Notes: generated by a model not told the origin, from the letters alone. Positions 46,918 to 55,627 are shown, counted from the first letter of the stretch. The stretch: DNA of 64,000 nucleotides from Methylobacterium sp. 2A (GCF_009806555.1 NZ_VUOK01000064.1:281-64280); one strand, 5' to 3'. Program-made: numbers and translations.

Positions 46918-46968
46918 TCTTTCGAGGGATTCCGCGACCGGCGGTCCCGCCACCAGACGGTTCGACCC

Positions 46969-48375
46969 ATGAAGCTGCCCGACAAGCTCGGCCCCATCCA
47001 CTTCATCGGCATCGGCGGCATCGGCATGTCCGGCATCGCCGAGGTGATGCACAATCTCGGCTACACGGTGCAGGGCTCGGACGCCTCCGACAACGCCAAT
47101 GTCCAGCGCCTCGCCGAGAAGGGCATGCGCACCTTCGTCGGGCACGACGCCAAGAATGTCGAGGAAGCCGCGCTGGTCGTGGTCTCGACCGCGATCCGGC
47201 GCGACAACCCGGAGCTGCAAGCCGCCCGGGAGCGCCGCCTGCCGGTGGTGCGCCGCGCCGAGATGCTGGCGGAGCTGATGCGCTTCAAGTCCTGCGTCGC
47301 CATCGCGGGCACGCACGGCAAGACCACGACGACCTCCCTGGTCGCCACGCTCCTCGACGCCGGCAACCTCGACCCGACGGTCATCAACGGCGGCATCATC
47401 AACGCCTACGGCACCAATGCCCGGATGGGTGCGGGCGAGTGGATGGTGGTGGAGGCCGACGAGTCCGACGGCACCTTCCTGAAGCTGCCGGCCGATGTCG
47501 CGATCGTCACCAATATCGATCCCGAGCATCTCGACCATTTCGGCTCGTTCGACGCCATCAAGGACGCGTTCCGGCGCTTCATTGACAACATCCCGTTCTA
47601 CGGCTTCGCGGTGATGTGCATCGACCATCCGGTGGTGCAGGATCTCGTCGGCCATATCGAGGACCGGCGGATCATCACCTACGGCGAGAACCCGCAGGCC
47701 GATGTCCGCCTGATCGACGTGGACCTGCGCGGCGGCCAGAGCCGCTTCCGGGTGATGATCCGCGACCGCCGCCCCGGCTACCGGATGGAGATGGAGGATC
47801 TCGTCCTGCCGATGCCGGGCAAGCACAACGCGCTGAACGCCACGGCGGCGCTGGCGGTGGCGCACGAGCTCGGCGTGAAGCCCGAGGCGATCCGCAACGC
47901 GCTCGCCGCATTCGGCGGCGTCAAGCGGCGCTTCACCCGCACCGGCGAATGGAACGGCGCCACGATCTTCGACGATTACGGGCACCATCCGGTGGAGATC
48001 AAGGCGGTGCTCAAGGCCGCCCGGGCCTCGACCGAGCACGGGGTGATCGCGGTGGTCCAGCCGCACCGCTACACCCGGCTGCAATCGCTGTTCGACGATT
48101 TCTGCACCTGCTTCAACGACGCCGACACGGTGATCGTGGCGCCGGTCTACGCGGCCGGCGAGCAGCCGATCGAGGGGTTCGACCGCGACAGCCTCGTGGC
48201 GGGCCTGCGCTCGCGCGGCCACCGGGATGCACGGGCGCTGGAGCGGCCGGAGGAACTCGCCGGCATCATCGCGGAGCTGGCGAAGCCGGGGGATTACGTG
48301 GTGTGCCTCGGCGCCGGCACGATCACCCAATGGGCCTACGCGCTGCCGGATGAGCTCGCCGCGCGGGGGCGGTGA
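46969..48375 (+). CDS. murC: UDP-N-acetylmuramate--L-alanine ligase
   Basis: The 468-aa ligase has HFIGIGGIGMSGIAEVM, ATP-binding GTHGKTTTTSLV, EADESDGTFL and QPHRYTRL, all MurC hallmarks. It adds the first L-Ala. It starts 51 nt after murG. A DUF559 gene follows within 4 nt. Confidence 0.97.
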   Translation: MKLPDKLGPIHFIGIGGIGMSGIAEVMHNLGYTVQGSDASDNANVQRLAEKGMRTFVGHDAKNVEEAALVVVSTAIRRDNPELQAARERRLPVVRRAEMLAELMRFKSCVAIAGTHGKTTTTSLVATLLDAGNLDPTVINGGIINAYGTNARMGAGEWMVVEADESDGTFLKLPADVAIVTNIDPEHLDHFGSFDAIKDAFRRFIDNIPFYGFAVMCIDHPVVQDLVGHIEDRRIITYGENPQADVRLIDVDLRGGQSRFRVMIRDRRPGYRMEMEDLVLPMPGKHNALNATAALAVAHELGVKPEAIRNALAAFGGVKRRFTRTGEWNGATIFDDYGHHPVEIKAVLKAARASTEHGVIAVVQPHRYTRLQSLFDDFCTCFNDADTVIVAPVYAAGEQPIEGFDRDSLVAGLRSRGHRDARALERPEELAGIIAELAKPGDYVVCLGAGTITQWAYALPDELAARGR

Positions 48376-48379
48376 GGGG

Positions 48380-48904
48380 ATGCGCGAGGCCGACCCGGAA
48401 CGGACCCGTTTCCGGCGGGGCCTGCGCGAGTCGCAGACCGAGGCCGAGCGCCGCCTTTGGTACCGGCTGCGCGACCGACGTCTAGCTGACTTCAAATTCG
48501 TGCGACAGGAATCAGTCGGACGCTACGTCGCCGACTTTTGCTGCCGCGACGCAAGACTGATCATCGAGTTGGATGGCGGTCAGCATGCCGACAGCGAACA
48601 CGATCGCGTTCGCGACGCGTGGCTGACCGCGCAGGGCTACCGCATCCTTCGCTTCTGGAACGCCGAAGTCGTGAACAACATCGTCGGTGTCCTAGACACG
48701 ATCCTAGCCGCGCTTTCCCCCTCTCCCCGCCTGCGGGGAGAGGGGGAAAGCGCGGCGAGCCCGAAGGGCGAAGGTGAGGGGGCGGTTCCGGTCGAGACAC
48801 ATCCGGAACCGCCCCCTCACCCTCGGCTGCCGCCTCGCTCCGACGACGACAAGGTCGCCGGAGCCCTCTCCCCGCAGGCGGGGCGAGGGGAGAGACACCC
48901 ATGA
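48380..48904 (+). CDS. DUF559 (Vsr-like nuclease fold) protein with repeat-encoded tail
   Basis: Residues 1-112 form a DUF559 domain, related to very-short-patch/restriction-endonuclease folds: RRLWYRLRDRRL, FKFVRQESVGRYVADFCC, and IIELDGGQHADSEHDRVRD, with the putative catalytic E-x-D/Q residues. The remaining 62 residues (SPSPRLRGEGES, SPKGEGEG, SPQAGRGERHP) are simply the translation of a composite palindromic repeat. It lies between murC and murB, where none is expected. The stop overlaps the murB ATG. Function is unknown. Confidence 0.8.
   Translation: MREADPERTRFRRGLRESQTEAERRLWYRLRDRRLADFKFVRQESVGRYVADFCCRDARLIIELDGGQHADSEHDRVRDAWLTAQGYRILRFWNAEVVNNIVGVLDTILAALSPSPRLRGEGESAASPKGEGEGAVPVETHPEPPPHPRLPPRSDDDKVAGALSPQAGRGERHP
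48711..48897. repeat. composite of three palindromes between DUF559 domain and murB
   Basis: Hairpin 1 has perfect 20-nt arms at 48711-48730 and 48733-48752 (CGCTTTCCCCCTCTCCCCGC and its complement). Hairpin 2 has 19-nt arms at 48773-48791 and 48803-48821 (GGTGAGGGGGCGGTTCCGG). Hairpin 3 is an imperfect CTCTCCCCGC...GGGGCGAGGGGAGAG at ~48866-48894. The set resembles intergenic repeats common in Rhizobiales. It codes for the DUF559 tail, and its final GAGGGGAGAG supplies the ribosome binding site of murB. Confidence 0.85.
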
Positions 48905-49854
48905 CCGCATCCCTCCACGACCGCATCCGCGCCGCCGCGCCCAACCTGCGCGGGCGTCTTCTCGCCGACCAGCCGCTCGCCGACCTCACGTGGTTCCGCG
49001 TCGGCGGACCGGCCGAGGTGCTGTTCACCCCGGCCGACGAGGAGGATCTCGCCCGCCTCCTCGCCGCCCTCGAACCGGATGTCCCCGTCACGGTGATCGG
49101 GCTCGGCTCCAACCTCATCGTCCGTGACGGCGGCGTGCCGGGCGTGGTGGTGCGGTTAGGGGGGAAAGCCTTCGGCAGCATCGCGGTCGATGGCGAGACC
49201 CTGGCAGTCGGCACCGCCGTGCCCGACATGCGCCTCGCCAAGGCCGCCGCCGAGGCCGGGCTCGACGGGCTCGCCTTCTACCGCGGCATCCCGGGCTCGA
49301 TCGGCGGGGCGCTGCGCATGAATGCGGGCGCCCATGGCGGCGAGACCACCGACGTGCTGGTCGAGGCCCGCGGCATCGATCGGCGTGGCGCGCTGCGCAC
49401 GTTCAGCCAACCCGAGATGGGCTTCTCCTACCGCCATTCGGAGGCGCCGGAGGACGTGATCTTCACCCGCGCGCTGTTCCGCGGGAAGCCGGGCGACCGG
49501 GCCGCCATCGAGGCCGAGATGGAGCGGGTGACGGCGGCCCGCGAAGCCGCCCAGCCGATCCGCGAGCGCACCGGCGGCTCGACCTTCGCCAATCCCGAGG
49601 GCGGCAAGGCGTGGCAGCTGATCGACGCCGCCGGCTGCCGGGGCCTCACCCGGGGTGGGGCGCAGGTCAGCACGATGCACTGCAACTTCCTGATCAACAC
49701 CGGTGGCGCGACCGCGGCCGATATCGAGGATCTCGGCGAGGAAGTCCGCCGGCGGGTGCGAGAGACCAGTGGCGTCGCGCTACGCTGGGAGATCCGACGG
49801 ATCGGGTTGCCCGCCGGCGCGAACGAAGAGCGCGGCGGACATGAAGGTCCGTGA
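48901..49854 (+). CDS. murB: UDP-N-acetylenolpyruvoylglucosamine reductase
   Basis: The 317-aa FAD enzyme has TWFRVGGPAE, GLGSNLIVRDGG, GIPGSIGGALRMNAGAHGGE and the C-terminal GGSTFANPEG...LIDAAGCRG and MHCNFLIN. It is a type I MurB and reduces the enolpyruvyl group to form UDP-MurNAc. The ATG overlaps the DUF559 stop, and its Shine-Dalgarno lies inside the upstream repeat. The 3' end overlaps the hicA start by 14 nt. Confidence 0.97.
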   Translation: MTASLHDRIRAAAPNLRGRLLADQPLADLTWFRVGGPAEVLFTPADEEDLARLLAALEPDVPVTVIGLGSNLIVRDGGVPGVVVRLGGKAFGSIAVDGETLAVGTAVPDMRLAKAAAEAGLDGLAFYRGIPGSIGGALRMNAGAHGGETTDVLVEARGIDRRGALRTFSQPEMGFSYRHSEAPEDVIFTRALFRGKPGDRAAIEAEMERVTAAREAAQPIRERTGGSTFANPEGGKAWQLIDAAGCRGLTRGGAQVSTMHCNFLINTGGATAADIEDLGEEVRRRVRETSGVALRWEIRRIGLPAGANEERGGHEGP

Positions 49855-50035
49855 ACTCATCCGCTTGATCGAAACGGACGGTTGCTTTCTCGTAGCGACG
49901 CGGAGGAGCCACCGCCAATTCAAACACCCCATCAAGCCCGGACGCGTAACCATTGCGGGTGCCCCGTCCGACGAGATCGCTCCCGGGACGCATAACAGCA
50001 TCCTGAAGCAGGCCGGACTCAAGAGGAATGGGTGA
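49841..50035 (+). CDS. hicA: HicA-family mRNA interferase toxin
   Basis: This 64-aa protein has the double-stranded-RNA-binding-like HicA fold: VRELIRLIETDGC, the catalytic His24 in RRSHRQFKHP, and the end TITAGAP-type strand (RVTIAGAP) with GTHNSILKQAGL. HicA cleaves mRNA during translation. It starts within the last codons of murB and is followed by hicB with a one- to four-base overlap, the usual order. It uses more AT-rich codons than murB, which suggests acquisition. Confidence 0.9.
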   Translation: MKVRELIRLIETDGCFLVATRRSHRQFKHPIKPGRVTIAGAPSDEIAPGTHNSILKQAGLKRNG

Positions 50036-50241
50036 TGCGCTACGCGGTGATCATCGAGCGGGCCGGCGACAACGTCGCGGCCTATGTCCCCGATCTCCCC
50101 GGTTGCATCGCGACGGCAGCCACGGTCGAGGCGGTCGAGCGCGAGATCCGCGATGCGATCCGCTTTCACATTGAGGGCCTACAGGCCGATGGCGAACCGG
50201 TGCCGCAGCCGACGAGCATCGCCGAATACGTCGACGCCTGA
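50035..50241 (+). CDS. hicB: HicB-family antitoxin, short form
   Basis: The 68-aa protein matches the HicB N-terminal RNase H-like fold: YAVIIERAGDNVAAYVPDLPGCIATA and EIRDAIRFHIEGLQADGEPVPQPTS. It neutralises HicA. It lacks a C-terminal helix-turn-helix or ribbon-helix-helix, so it may not autorepress. The ATG at 50035 shares a base with the hicA stop; the GTG at 50032 is an alternative. ddl starts 59 nt later. Confidence 0.9.
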   Translation: MRYAVIIERAGDNVAAYVPDLPGCIATAATVEAVEREIRDAIRFHIEGLQADGEPVPQPTSIAEYVDA

Positions 50242-50299
50242 CGCGATCGATCACGCTTCCAAAGACCGGTCCAGCGCTGACCTATTCGAGGTGCCCACC

Positions 50300-51223
50300 A
50301 TGTCCAAGCACGTCGCCGTCCTCATGGGCGGCACCTCCGCCGAACGCGAGGTTTCGCTCAGTTCCGGCAAGGCCTGCGCCGACGCGCTGGAAGGCGAGGG
50401 CTACCGCGTGACCCGCGTCGATGTCGGCCCCGACATCGCCTCCGTGCTGACCGCGCTCCGGCCGGATGTCGCCTTCAACGCGCTGCACGGCCCGGACGGG
50501 GAGGACGGCACGATCCAGGGCCTGCTGGAGATCCTGAAGATCCCCTACAGCCATTCCGGCGTCCTCGCCTCGGCGCTCGCGATGAACAAGGAACGCGCCA
50601 AGACCGTGTTGCGTGCGGCCGGCGTGGACGTGCCGGAGGGTCGCCTCGTTAACCGTCTTGAGGCCGCCAGAGCCCACGTCCTCCCACCACCCTACGTCGT
50701 AAAGCCCAACGCGGAAGGCTCATCGGTGGGTGTGATCATCGTGCGCGACGGCCGCTCGCACCCGCCCCAGATCCTGGCCTCGGACGAATGGACCTACGGC
50801 GAGCAAGTCCTTGCGGAACCTTACATTGCCGGCCGCGAACTCACCTGCGGGGTGATGGGCGACCGCGCGCTGGGCGTCATCGAGGTGAAGGCCGCCACGG
50901 GGGATTGGTACGACTACGACGCGAAGTACGCCCCCGGCGGCTCGGTGCACGTGCTGCCGGCCGAACTTAAACCAAATGTTTACCAGCGTGTCCAAGAACT
51001 GGCGTTAACGGCGCATCAAGCACTGGGCTGCCGGGGCGTCAGCCGTGCCGACCTTCGATTCGACGATACGCCGGGTGGAACCGGGCGGCTCGTGGTCCTG
51101 GAGGTCAACACGCAACCCGGCATGACCCAGACGAGCCTTGTGCCGGATATGGCGGCCCATGCGGGCCTGACTTTCGGTGAGCTCGTCCGATGGATGGTGG
51201 AGGACGCTTCCCTGAATCGCTGA
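50300..51223 (+). CDS. ddl: D-alanine--D-alanine ligase
   Basis: The 307-aa ATP-grasp enzyme has VLMGGTSAEREVSLSSGKAC, ALHGPDGEDGTIQG, VVKPNAEGSSVGV and VLEVNTQPGMTQTSLVP. It makes the D-Ala-D-Ala used by MurF. The 3' half has a short run of AT-rich codons (CTT AAA CCA AAT GTT TAC around 50965, GCG TTA ACG around 51002) unlike its neighbours. The frame extends upstream, but MSKHVAVLMGG is the family N-terminus. It overlaps ftsQ by 34 nt. Confidence 0.96.
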   Translation: MSKHVAVLMGGTSAEREVSLSSGKACADALEGEGYRVTRVDVGPDIASVLTALRPDVAFNALHGPDGEDGTIQGLLEILKIPYSHSGVLASALAMNKERAKTVLRAAGVDVPEGRLVNRLEAARAHVLPPPYVVKPNAEGSSVGVIIVRDGRSHPPQILASDEWTYGEQVLAEPYIAGRELTCGVMGDRALGVIEVKAATGDWYDYDAKYAPGGSVHVLPAELKPNVYQRVQELALTAHQALGCRGVSRADLRFDDTPGGTGRLVVLEVNTQPGMTQTSLVPDMAAHAGLTFGELVRWMVEDASLNR

Positions 51224-52131
51224 GCGGCGGCGACGCCGGCCGGAGCGGTCCCGCGCGCCTTGCCGGAGCCGTGATGGGCCGGCTCCCGTCCCGGTCGCTC
51301 TCGGTTCGCCGGGCGCGCTCCGGTCAGCGGCTGACGGCGCGCCTGTCCCGCGGGACCGGCACGGTCGCCGTCTCCATGACCTTCGCGGCCTTTGCGCTGG
51401 CTGGCTTCGTGGCGAGCGGGCGCTACGACGCCTTCGTGGCCGAGCAGGGCCGCCCGCTCGATATCGCCGCGCGGCTGATGGGCTTCGGGGTCGAGCGCGT
51501 GACCATCTCGGGCATCTCCCGGATGTACGAGCGCGAGGTTCTGGCCGCCGCCGGCATCGACTGGCGCTCCTCGGTGCCGTTCCTCGACGTCGCCGACGTG
51601 CGCGAGAAGCTGCTGCGCGTGCCGCTGATCGCCCAGGCTTCGGTCCGCAAGATCTACCCGAACGAGATCGCCATCACCCAGGTGGAGCGCGAGCCCGCGG
51701 CCCTCTGGCAGAAGAACGGCGAGATCAGCGTCATCGCGGCCGACGGCACCGTCATCGATGCCATGCGGGACGACCGCTACGCCAGCCTGCCCCTGGTGGT
51801 CGGCGAGGACGCCAACATCAAGCTCCCGGAATACCTCGCCCTGATCGCCTCGGCCGGTCCGCTGGCCGAGCGGATCAAGGCCGGCACCTACGTCTCCGGC
51901 CGGCGCTGGACGCTCAAGCTCGATGGCGTCGACGTGCGCCTGCCCGAGACCGATCCGGCGGCCGCGCTCGCCCGCCTCGTCAAGTACGAGCGCGAGGCCG
52001 GCCTCCTGGAGAAGGACATTATCGCGGTGGACCTGCGCATGCCGGACCGCCTCGTGGTGCGCCTGACCGAGGAGGCGGCCGCCGCCCGTGCGGAAGCCCA
52101 GAAGGCGAAGAAGAAGGGCGCGGCCAGCTGA
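51190..52131 (+). CDS. ftsQ: cell division protein FtsQ
   Basis: This 313-aa bitopic protein has an N-terminal Arg-rich cytoplasmic part, one membrane helix (VSMTFAAFALAGFVASG), a POTRA domain (VERVTISGISRMYEREVLAAAGI) and the FtsQ domain (VREKLLRVPLIAQASVRKIYPNEIAITQVERE). It scaffolds the divisome with FtsL. The ATG lies inside ddl; translational coupling is likely. A later in-frame Met (MGRLPSRS) is possible. Confidence 0.93.
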   Translation: MDGGGRFPESLSGGDAGRSGPARLAGAVMGRLPSRSLSVRRARSGQRLTARLSRGTGTVAVSMTFAAFALAGFVASGRYDAFVAEQGRPLDIAARLMGFGVERVTISGISRMYEREVLAAAGIDWRSSVPFLDVADVREKLLRVPLIAQASVRKIYPNEIAITQVEREPAALWQKNGEISVIAADGTVIDAMRDDRYASLPLVVGEDANIKLPEYLALIASAGPLAERIKAGTYVSGRRWTLKLDGVDVRLPETDPAAALARLVKYEREAGLLEKDIIAVDLRMPDRLVVRLTEEAAAARAEAQKAKKKGAAS

Positions 52132-52183
52132 TGCCCTCGACCAAGACCTCCGCCCGTCCCGCACCCCGCGTCCGGTAGCGTCC

Positions 52184-53506
52184 ATGCACAGCCACCACGG
52201 CCTCACGCCGCGCCTGAAGCCGCTCTCGGCCCGACGCTCGACCACCCTGTCGGTGCTCGACATCGGCACCAGCAAGGTCGTCTGCCTCATCGCCGAGCTG
52301 CAGCCCGCCGAGGCGCTGACCACGCTCCGCGGCCGGACGCACCTCGCCCGCATCATCGGCATCGGCCACCAGCGCTCGCTCGGCCTGAAGGGCGGCGCCA
52401 TCGTCGACCTCGCCGCCGCCGAGGGGGCGATCCGCCAGGCGGTCCACGCCGCCGAGCGGATGGCCAAGGTCGAGGTCCAGTCGGTCATCGTCAACATGTC
52501 GGGCGGCCGGCTCGCCTCGCAGCACTTCCAGGCGCGGGTGAACGTCCGCTCCGGCACCGTCACGGGCAGCGATGTCGAGCGGGTGCTGGAGACCGCGAGC
52601 GCCCACGGCGTCAGCCCCGGCCGGGCCGTGCTCCACGCCCTTCCGACCGGCTACGCGCTGGACGGGCAGGGCGCCGTGATCGACCCGTCGGGCATGATCG
52701 GCGAGGCGCTCAGCGTCGATCTGCACGTGGTCACGAGCGAGCTCGCCGCGGCCCGCAACGTCATGCTGGCGGTGGAGCATTGCCATCTCGGGGTCGAGGC
52801 GGTGATCGCCACGCCCTACGCGGCCGGCCTGTCGGCGCTGGTCGACGACGAGGCCGAGATGGGCGTCTGCGTCGTCGATATGGGCGGCGGCACGACCAGC
52901 GTCGGCGTGTTCTCGGGCGGCCACCTCGTCCACGTGGACGCGGTCGCGGTCGGCGGCCACCATGTCACCATGGACATCGCCCGCGGCCTCTCCACCCGCA
53001 TGGCGGCGGCCGAGCGGCTGAAGACCCTCTACGGCTCGGCCCTCTCCACCCCGTCGGATGACCGCGACATGATCGCCGTGCACGGGGTCGGCGAGGACGA
53101 GGGCGAGGCCCCGGCCCACATCCCGCGCTCGCAGCTCGTGCGGATCATCAAGCCGCGGGTCGAGGAGGTGGTCGAGCTGGTGCGCGACCGCCTGCGCGAG
53201 GCCGGCTTCGCCGCGCAGGCCGGCCGGCGGGTGGTGCTCACCGGCGGCGCCAGCCAGCTCGTCGGCCTGCCGGAGGTCGCCCGGCGCGTCCTCCAGGGCC
53301 AGGTTCGGATCGGCCGCCCCCTCGGGATCCGCGGCCTGCCGGAAGCCGCCAAGGGTCCGGCCTTCTCGGCGGCGGTCGGCCTGCTGGTCTACCCGCAGGT
53401 GGCCCATGCCGAGCATTTCGAGCCGCGCGGGCACGGCGCCTTCGCGGCGACCGGAACCGACAACTACCTGAACCGGGTCGGCCGCTGGCTCCGGGACAGC
53501 TTCTAG
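52184..53506 (+). CDS. ftsA: cell division protein FtsA
   Basis: The 440-aa actin-like ATPase has LDIGTSKVVCLIAEL (phosphate 1), VVDMGGGTTSVGVF (phosphate 2), LTGGASQLVGLPE (adenosine) and a C-terminal amphipathic tail (NYLNRVGRWLRDSF) that tethers FtsZ to the membrane. It starts 53 nt after ftsQ. The start MHSHHGLTP is chosen; the frame is open further upstream without similarity. Confidence 0.96.
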   Translation: MHSHHGLTPRLKPLSARRSTTLSVLDIGTSKVVCLIAELQPAEALTTLRGRTHLARIIGIGHQRSLGLKGGAIVDLAAAEGAIRQAVHAAERMAKVEVQSVIVNMSGGRLASQHFQARVNVRSGTVTGSDVERVLETASAHGVSPGRAVLHALPTGYALDGQGAVIDPSGMIGEALSVDLHVVTSELAAARNVMLAVEHCHLGVEAVIATPYAAGLSALVDDEAEMGVCVVDMGGGTTSVGVFSGGHLVHVDAVAVGGHHVTMDIARGLSTRMAAAERLKTLYGSALSTPSDDRDMIAVHGVGEDEGEAPAHIPRSQLVRIIKPRVEEVVELVRDRLREAGFAAQAGRRVVLTGGASQLVGLPEVARRVLQGQVRIGRPLGIRGLPEAAKGPAFSAAVGLLVYPQVAHAEHFEPRGHGAFAATGTDNYLNRVGRWLRDSF

Positions 53507-53592
53507 TTTCGCCCCCGCCCCACGGGCGGATTGAAGAGAATCCGGCGCCGCGGCGTCGCACGGACAGCACAGTTAGCGAGAGGCTCGACACC

Positions 53593-55329
53593 ATGGCCAT
53601 CACACTCCAGGCGCCGGACATCCGGGAACTGAAGCCCCGCATCACCGTCTTCGGCGTCGGTGGCGCTGGCGGCAACGCCGTCAACAACATGATCGAGTCG
53701 GGCCTCTTGGGCTGCGAGTTCGTCGTGGCCAACACCGACGCGCAGGCGCTCACCTCCTCGAAGGCCGAGCGGGTGATCCAGATGGGCCTGGGCGTGACCC
53801 AGGGCCTCGGTGCCGGCTCGCACCCGGAGGTCGGCTCGGCCGCCGCCGACGAGGTGATCGACGAGATCCGCGATCAGCTCTCGGGCGCCCACATGTGCTT
53901 CATCACCGCCGGCATGGGCGGCGGCACCGGCACCGGCGCCGCCCCGGTCATCGCCCGGGCGGCCCGCGACATGGGCATCCTGACGGTCGGCGTCGTGACC
54001 AAGCCGTTCCAGTTCGAGGGCATGCGCCGCATGCGCACCGCCGAGTCGGGCATCCAGGAGCTGCAGGCCGCGGTCGACACCCTGATCGTGATCCCGAATC
54101 AGAACCTGTTCCGGGTCGCGAACGAGAAGACCACCTTCGCCGACGCCTTCGCGATGGCCGACCAAGTGCTCTACTCGGGCGTCGCCTGCATCACCGACCT
54201 GATGGTGAAGGAGGGTCTCATCAACCTCGACTTCGCCGACGTGCGGGCGATCATGCGCGGCATGGGCAAGGCCATGATGGGCACCGGCGAGGCGTCGGGC
54301 GAGAAGCGCGCCAACCGCGCCGCCGAGGCCGCCATCGCCAACCCGCTCCTCGACGACGTCTCGATGAAGGGCGCCCGCGGCCTGCTGATCTCGATCACCG
54401 GCGGCTCGGACCTGACCCTCTACGAGCTCGACGAGGCCGCCACCCGCATCCGCGAGGAGGTCGATCAGGACGCCAACATCATCCTGGGCGCCACCTTCGA
54501 CGAGAGCCTGGACGGCATCATCCGCGTGTCGGTGGTCGCCACCGGCATCGAGCCGGCCCTGATCTCGGCGAACTCGCCGAACAACCCGGCCATCGCCGAG
54601 ACCGAGCAGCGCATCGCCGAGGTTGCCGAGCGCCTGCGCGCCGAGGCCCGCTCGCGCGCCGCCTCGCCGGTGCCGAGCATCCGCACCGAGGCGGCCGCTC
54701 CGGCCCCGGCGCCCGCTCCGGCCCCCGCGCCGCTGCCGGCCCCGGAGATGCGGTCCGAGCCGCTGGTCAGCCGCGAGCCCGTCGCTCCGGTGAGCCGTGA
54801 CGACGTCGTGCTCGCCCCGGTCCAGCCGCGGGCCGCAGCCCCCTTCGTCCCGCCGCCCGCGCCTCAGCCGGCCGAGCCCGCGCCGCAGTTCCAGGCCGGC
54901 CCGTTCGTGCCGCCGCGTCCCGCCGCCCCGGGCGGCGCGCCGCTGGCCCGCGCCCCGCGGATGCCGCAGATCCACGAGCTGCCGCCGATCGCCCAGAATC
55001 AGATCCTGGCGACCCGCGCCCAGGAGGAGGCTGCCCCGGAATCGAAGCGGACGTCGCTGCTGCGGCGCCTCGCCACGGTGGGCTTCGGCGGGCGTCGCGA
55101 CGAGCTTGAGGGCGCTCCCGCCGCGCGGGTGAATTCCGCCGCGCCGCAGCCGCAGATGGCGCAGCCGCACGTCCCGCCGGCGCCGCGCGCGCCGGCCGCC
55201 CCGGCGGTGCCGCAATACCGTCCGGCCCAGGGCAACCTCGACGCTCAAGGGCGCGTGGCGCCCCAGACCCGGATGATGGACGACGATCAGCTGGAGATCC
55301 CGGCCTTCCTCCGCCGCCAGGCGAACTGA
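53593..55329 (+). CDS. ftsZ: cell division protein FtsZ
   Basis: The 578-aa tubulin homologue has the GTP-binding motif GMGGGTGTGAAP, VVGVGGAGGNAVNN-like VFGVGGAGGNAVNNM, and the T7-loop NLDFADVRAIM. After the ~320-residue core comes a Pro/Ala/Arg-rich linker of ~240 residues, then the conserved C-terminal peptide DDDQLEIPAFLRR that binds FtsA and others. Long linkers are usual in alphaproteobacteria. It is 87 nt after ftsA and is followed by a terminator. Confidence 0.98.
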   Translation: MAITLQAPDIRELKPRITVFGVGGAGGNAVNNMIESGLLGCEFVVANTDAQALTSSKAERVIQMGLGVTQGLGAGSHPEVGSAAADEVIDEIRDQLSGAHMCFITAGMGGGTGTGAAPVIARAARDMGILTVGVVTKPFQFEGMRRMRTAESGIQELQAAVDTLIVIPNQNLFRVANEKTTFADAFAMADQVLYSGVACITDLMVKEGLINLDFADVRAIMRGMGKAMMGTGEASGEKRANRAAEAAIANPLLDDVSMKGARGLLISITGGSDLTLYELDEAATRIREEVDQDANIILGATFDESLDGIIRVSVVATGIEPALISANSPNNPAIAETEQRIAEVAERLRAEARSRAASPVPSIRTEAAAPAPAPAPAPAPLPAPEMRSEPLVSREPVAPVSRDDVVLAPVQPRAAAPFVPPPAPQPAEPAPQFQAGPFVPPRPAAPGGAPLARAPRMPQIHELPPIAQNQILATRAQEEAAPESKRTSLLRRLATVGFGGRRDELEGAPAARVNSAAPQPQMAQPHVPPAPRAPAAPAVPQYRPAQGNLDAQGRVAPQTRMMDDDQLEIPAFLRRQAN

Positions 55330-55356
55330 AGCCGCACAAGGGTCGACCGGGAACAG

Positions 55357-55384
55357 GGGCCGGCGGGCAACCGCCGGCCCTTTT
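55357..55384 (+). terminator. rho-independent terminator after ftsZ
   Basis: A 10-bp GC stem GGGCCGGCGG/CCGCCGGCCC with the tetraloop GCAA is followed by TTTT. It lies 28 nt after the ftsZ stop and closes the division cluster. Confidence 0.9.
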
Positions 55385-55510
55385 GCGTCGCGAATACAAT
55401 TTCAGGTTTTATAAATTGGTGCTGCAGGCGTCATCGGAGACGCCCTGATTGTGTCTTCCGGGGACGGCTGGTGCATCCGCGACACAGATCGGCCGCCGGT
55501 TAGCCACGCG

Positions 55511-55525
55511 TTAACCATTTTTTAA
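55511..55525. promoter_or_regulatory. CtrA-type binding box
   Basis: TTAA-N7-TTAA (TTAACCATTTTTTAA) is a perfect match to the full-site consensus of the cell-cycle regulator CtrA, in a genome where TTAA should be rare. It lies 74 nt upstream of the predicted lpxC -35 element and 182 nt after the ftsZ stop. Binding is inferred, not shown. Confidence 0.65.
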
Positions 55526-55598
55526 GCCCTTGAACACACAGCCTTTTGCGCCTGCCGGACCGCAAGCGTGTCTGTAACAGAGCGTAAGAATCCGTGAT

Positions 55599-55627
55599 TT
55601 GGCTGCCCTGTGCGGTGCAGCTATAGA
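55599..55627 (+). promoter_or_regulatory. sigma70-like promoter for lpxC
   Basis: TTGGCT and TATAGA are separated by 17 nt, a good housekeeping promoter for this GC content. It lies 139 nt upstream of the lpxC ATG, beyond the ftsZ terminator. Confidence 0.6.
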
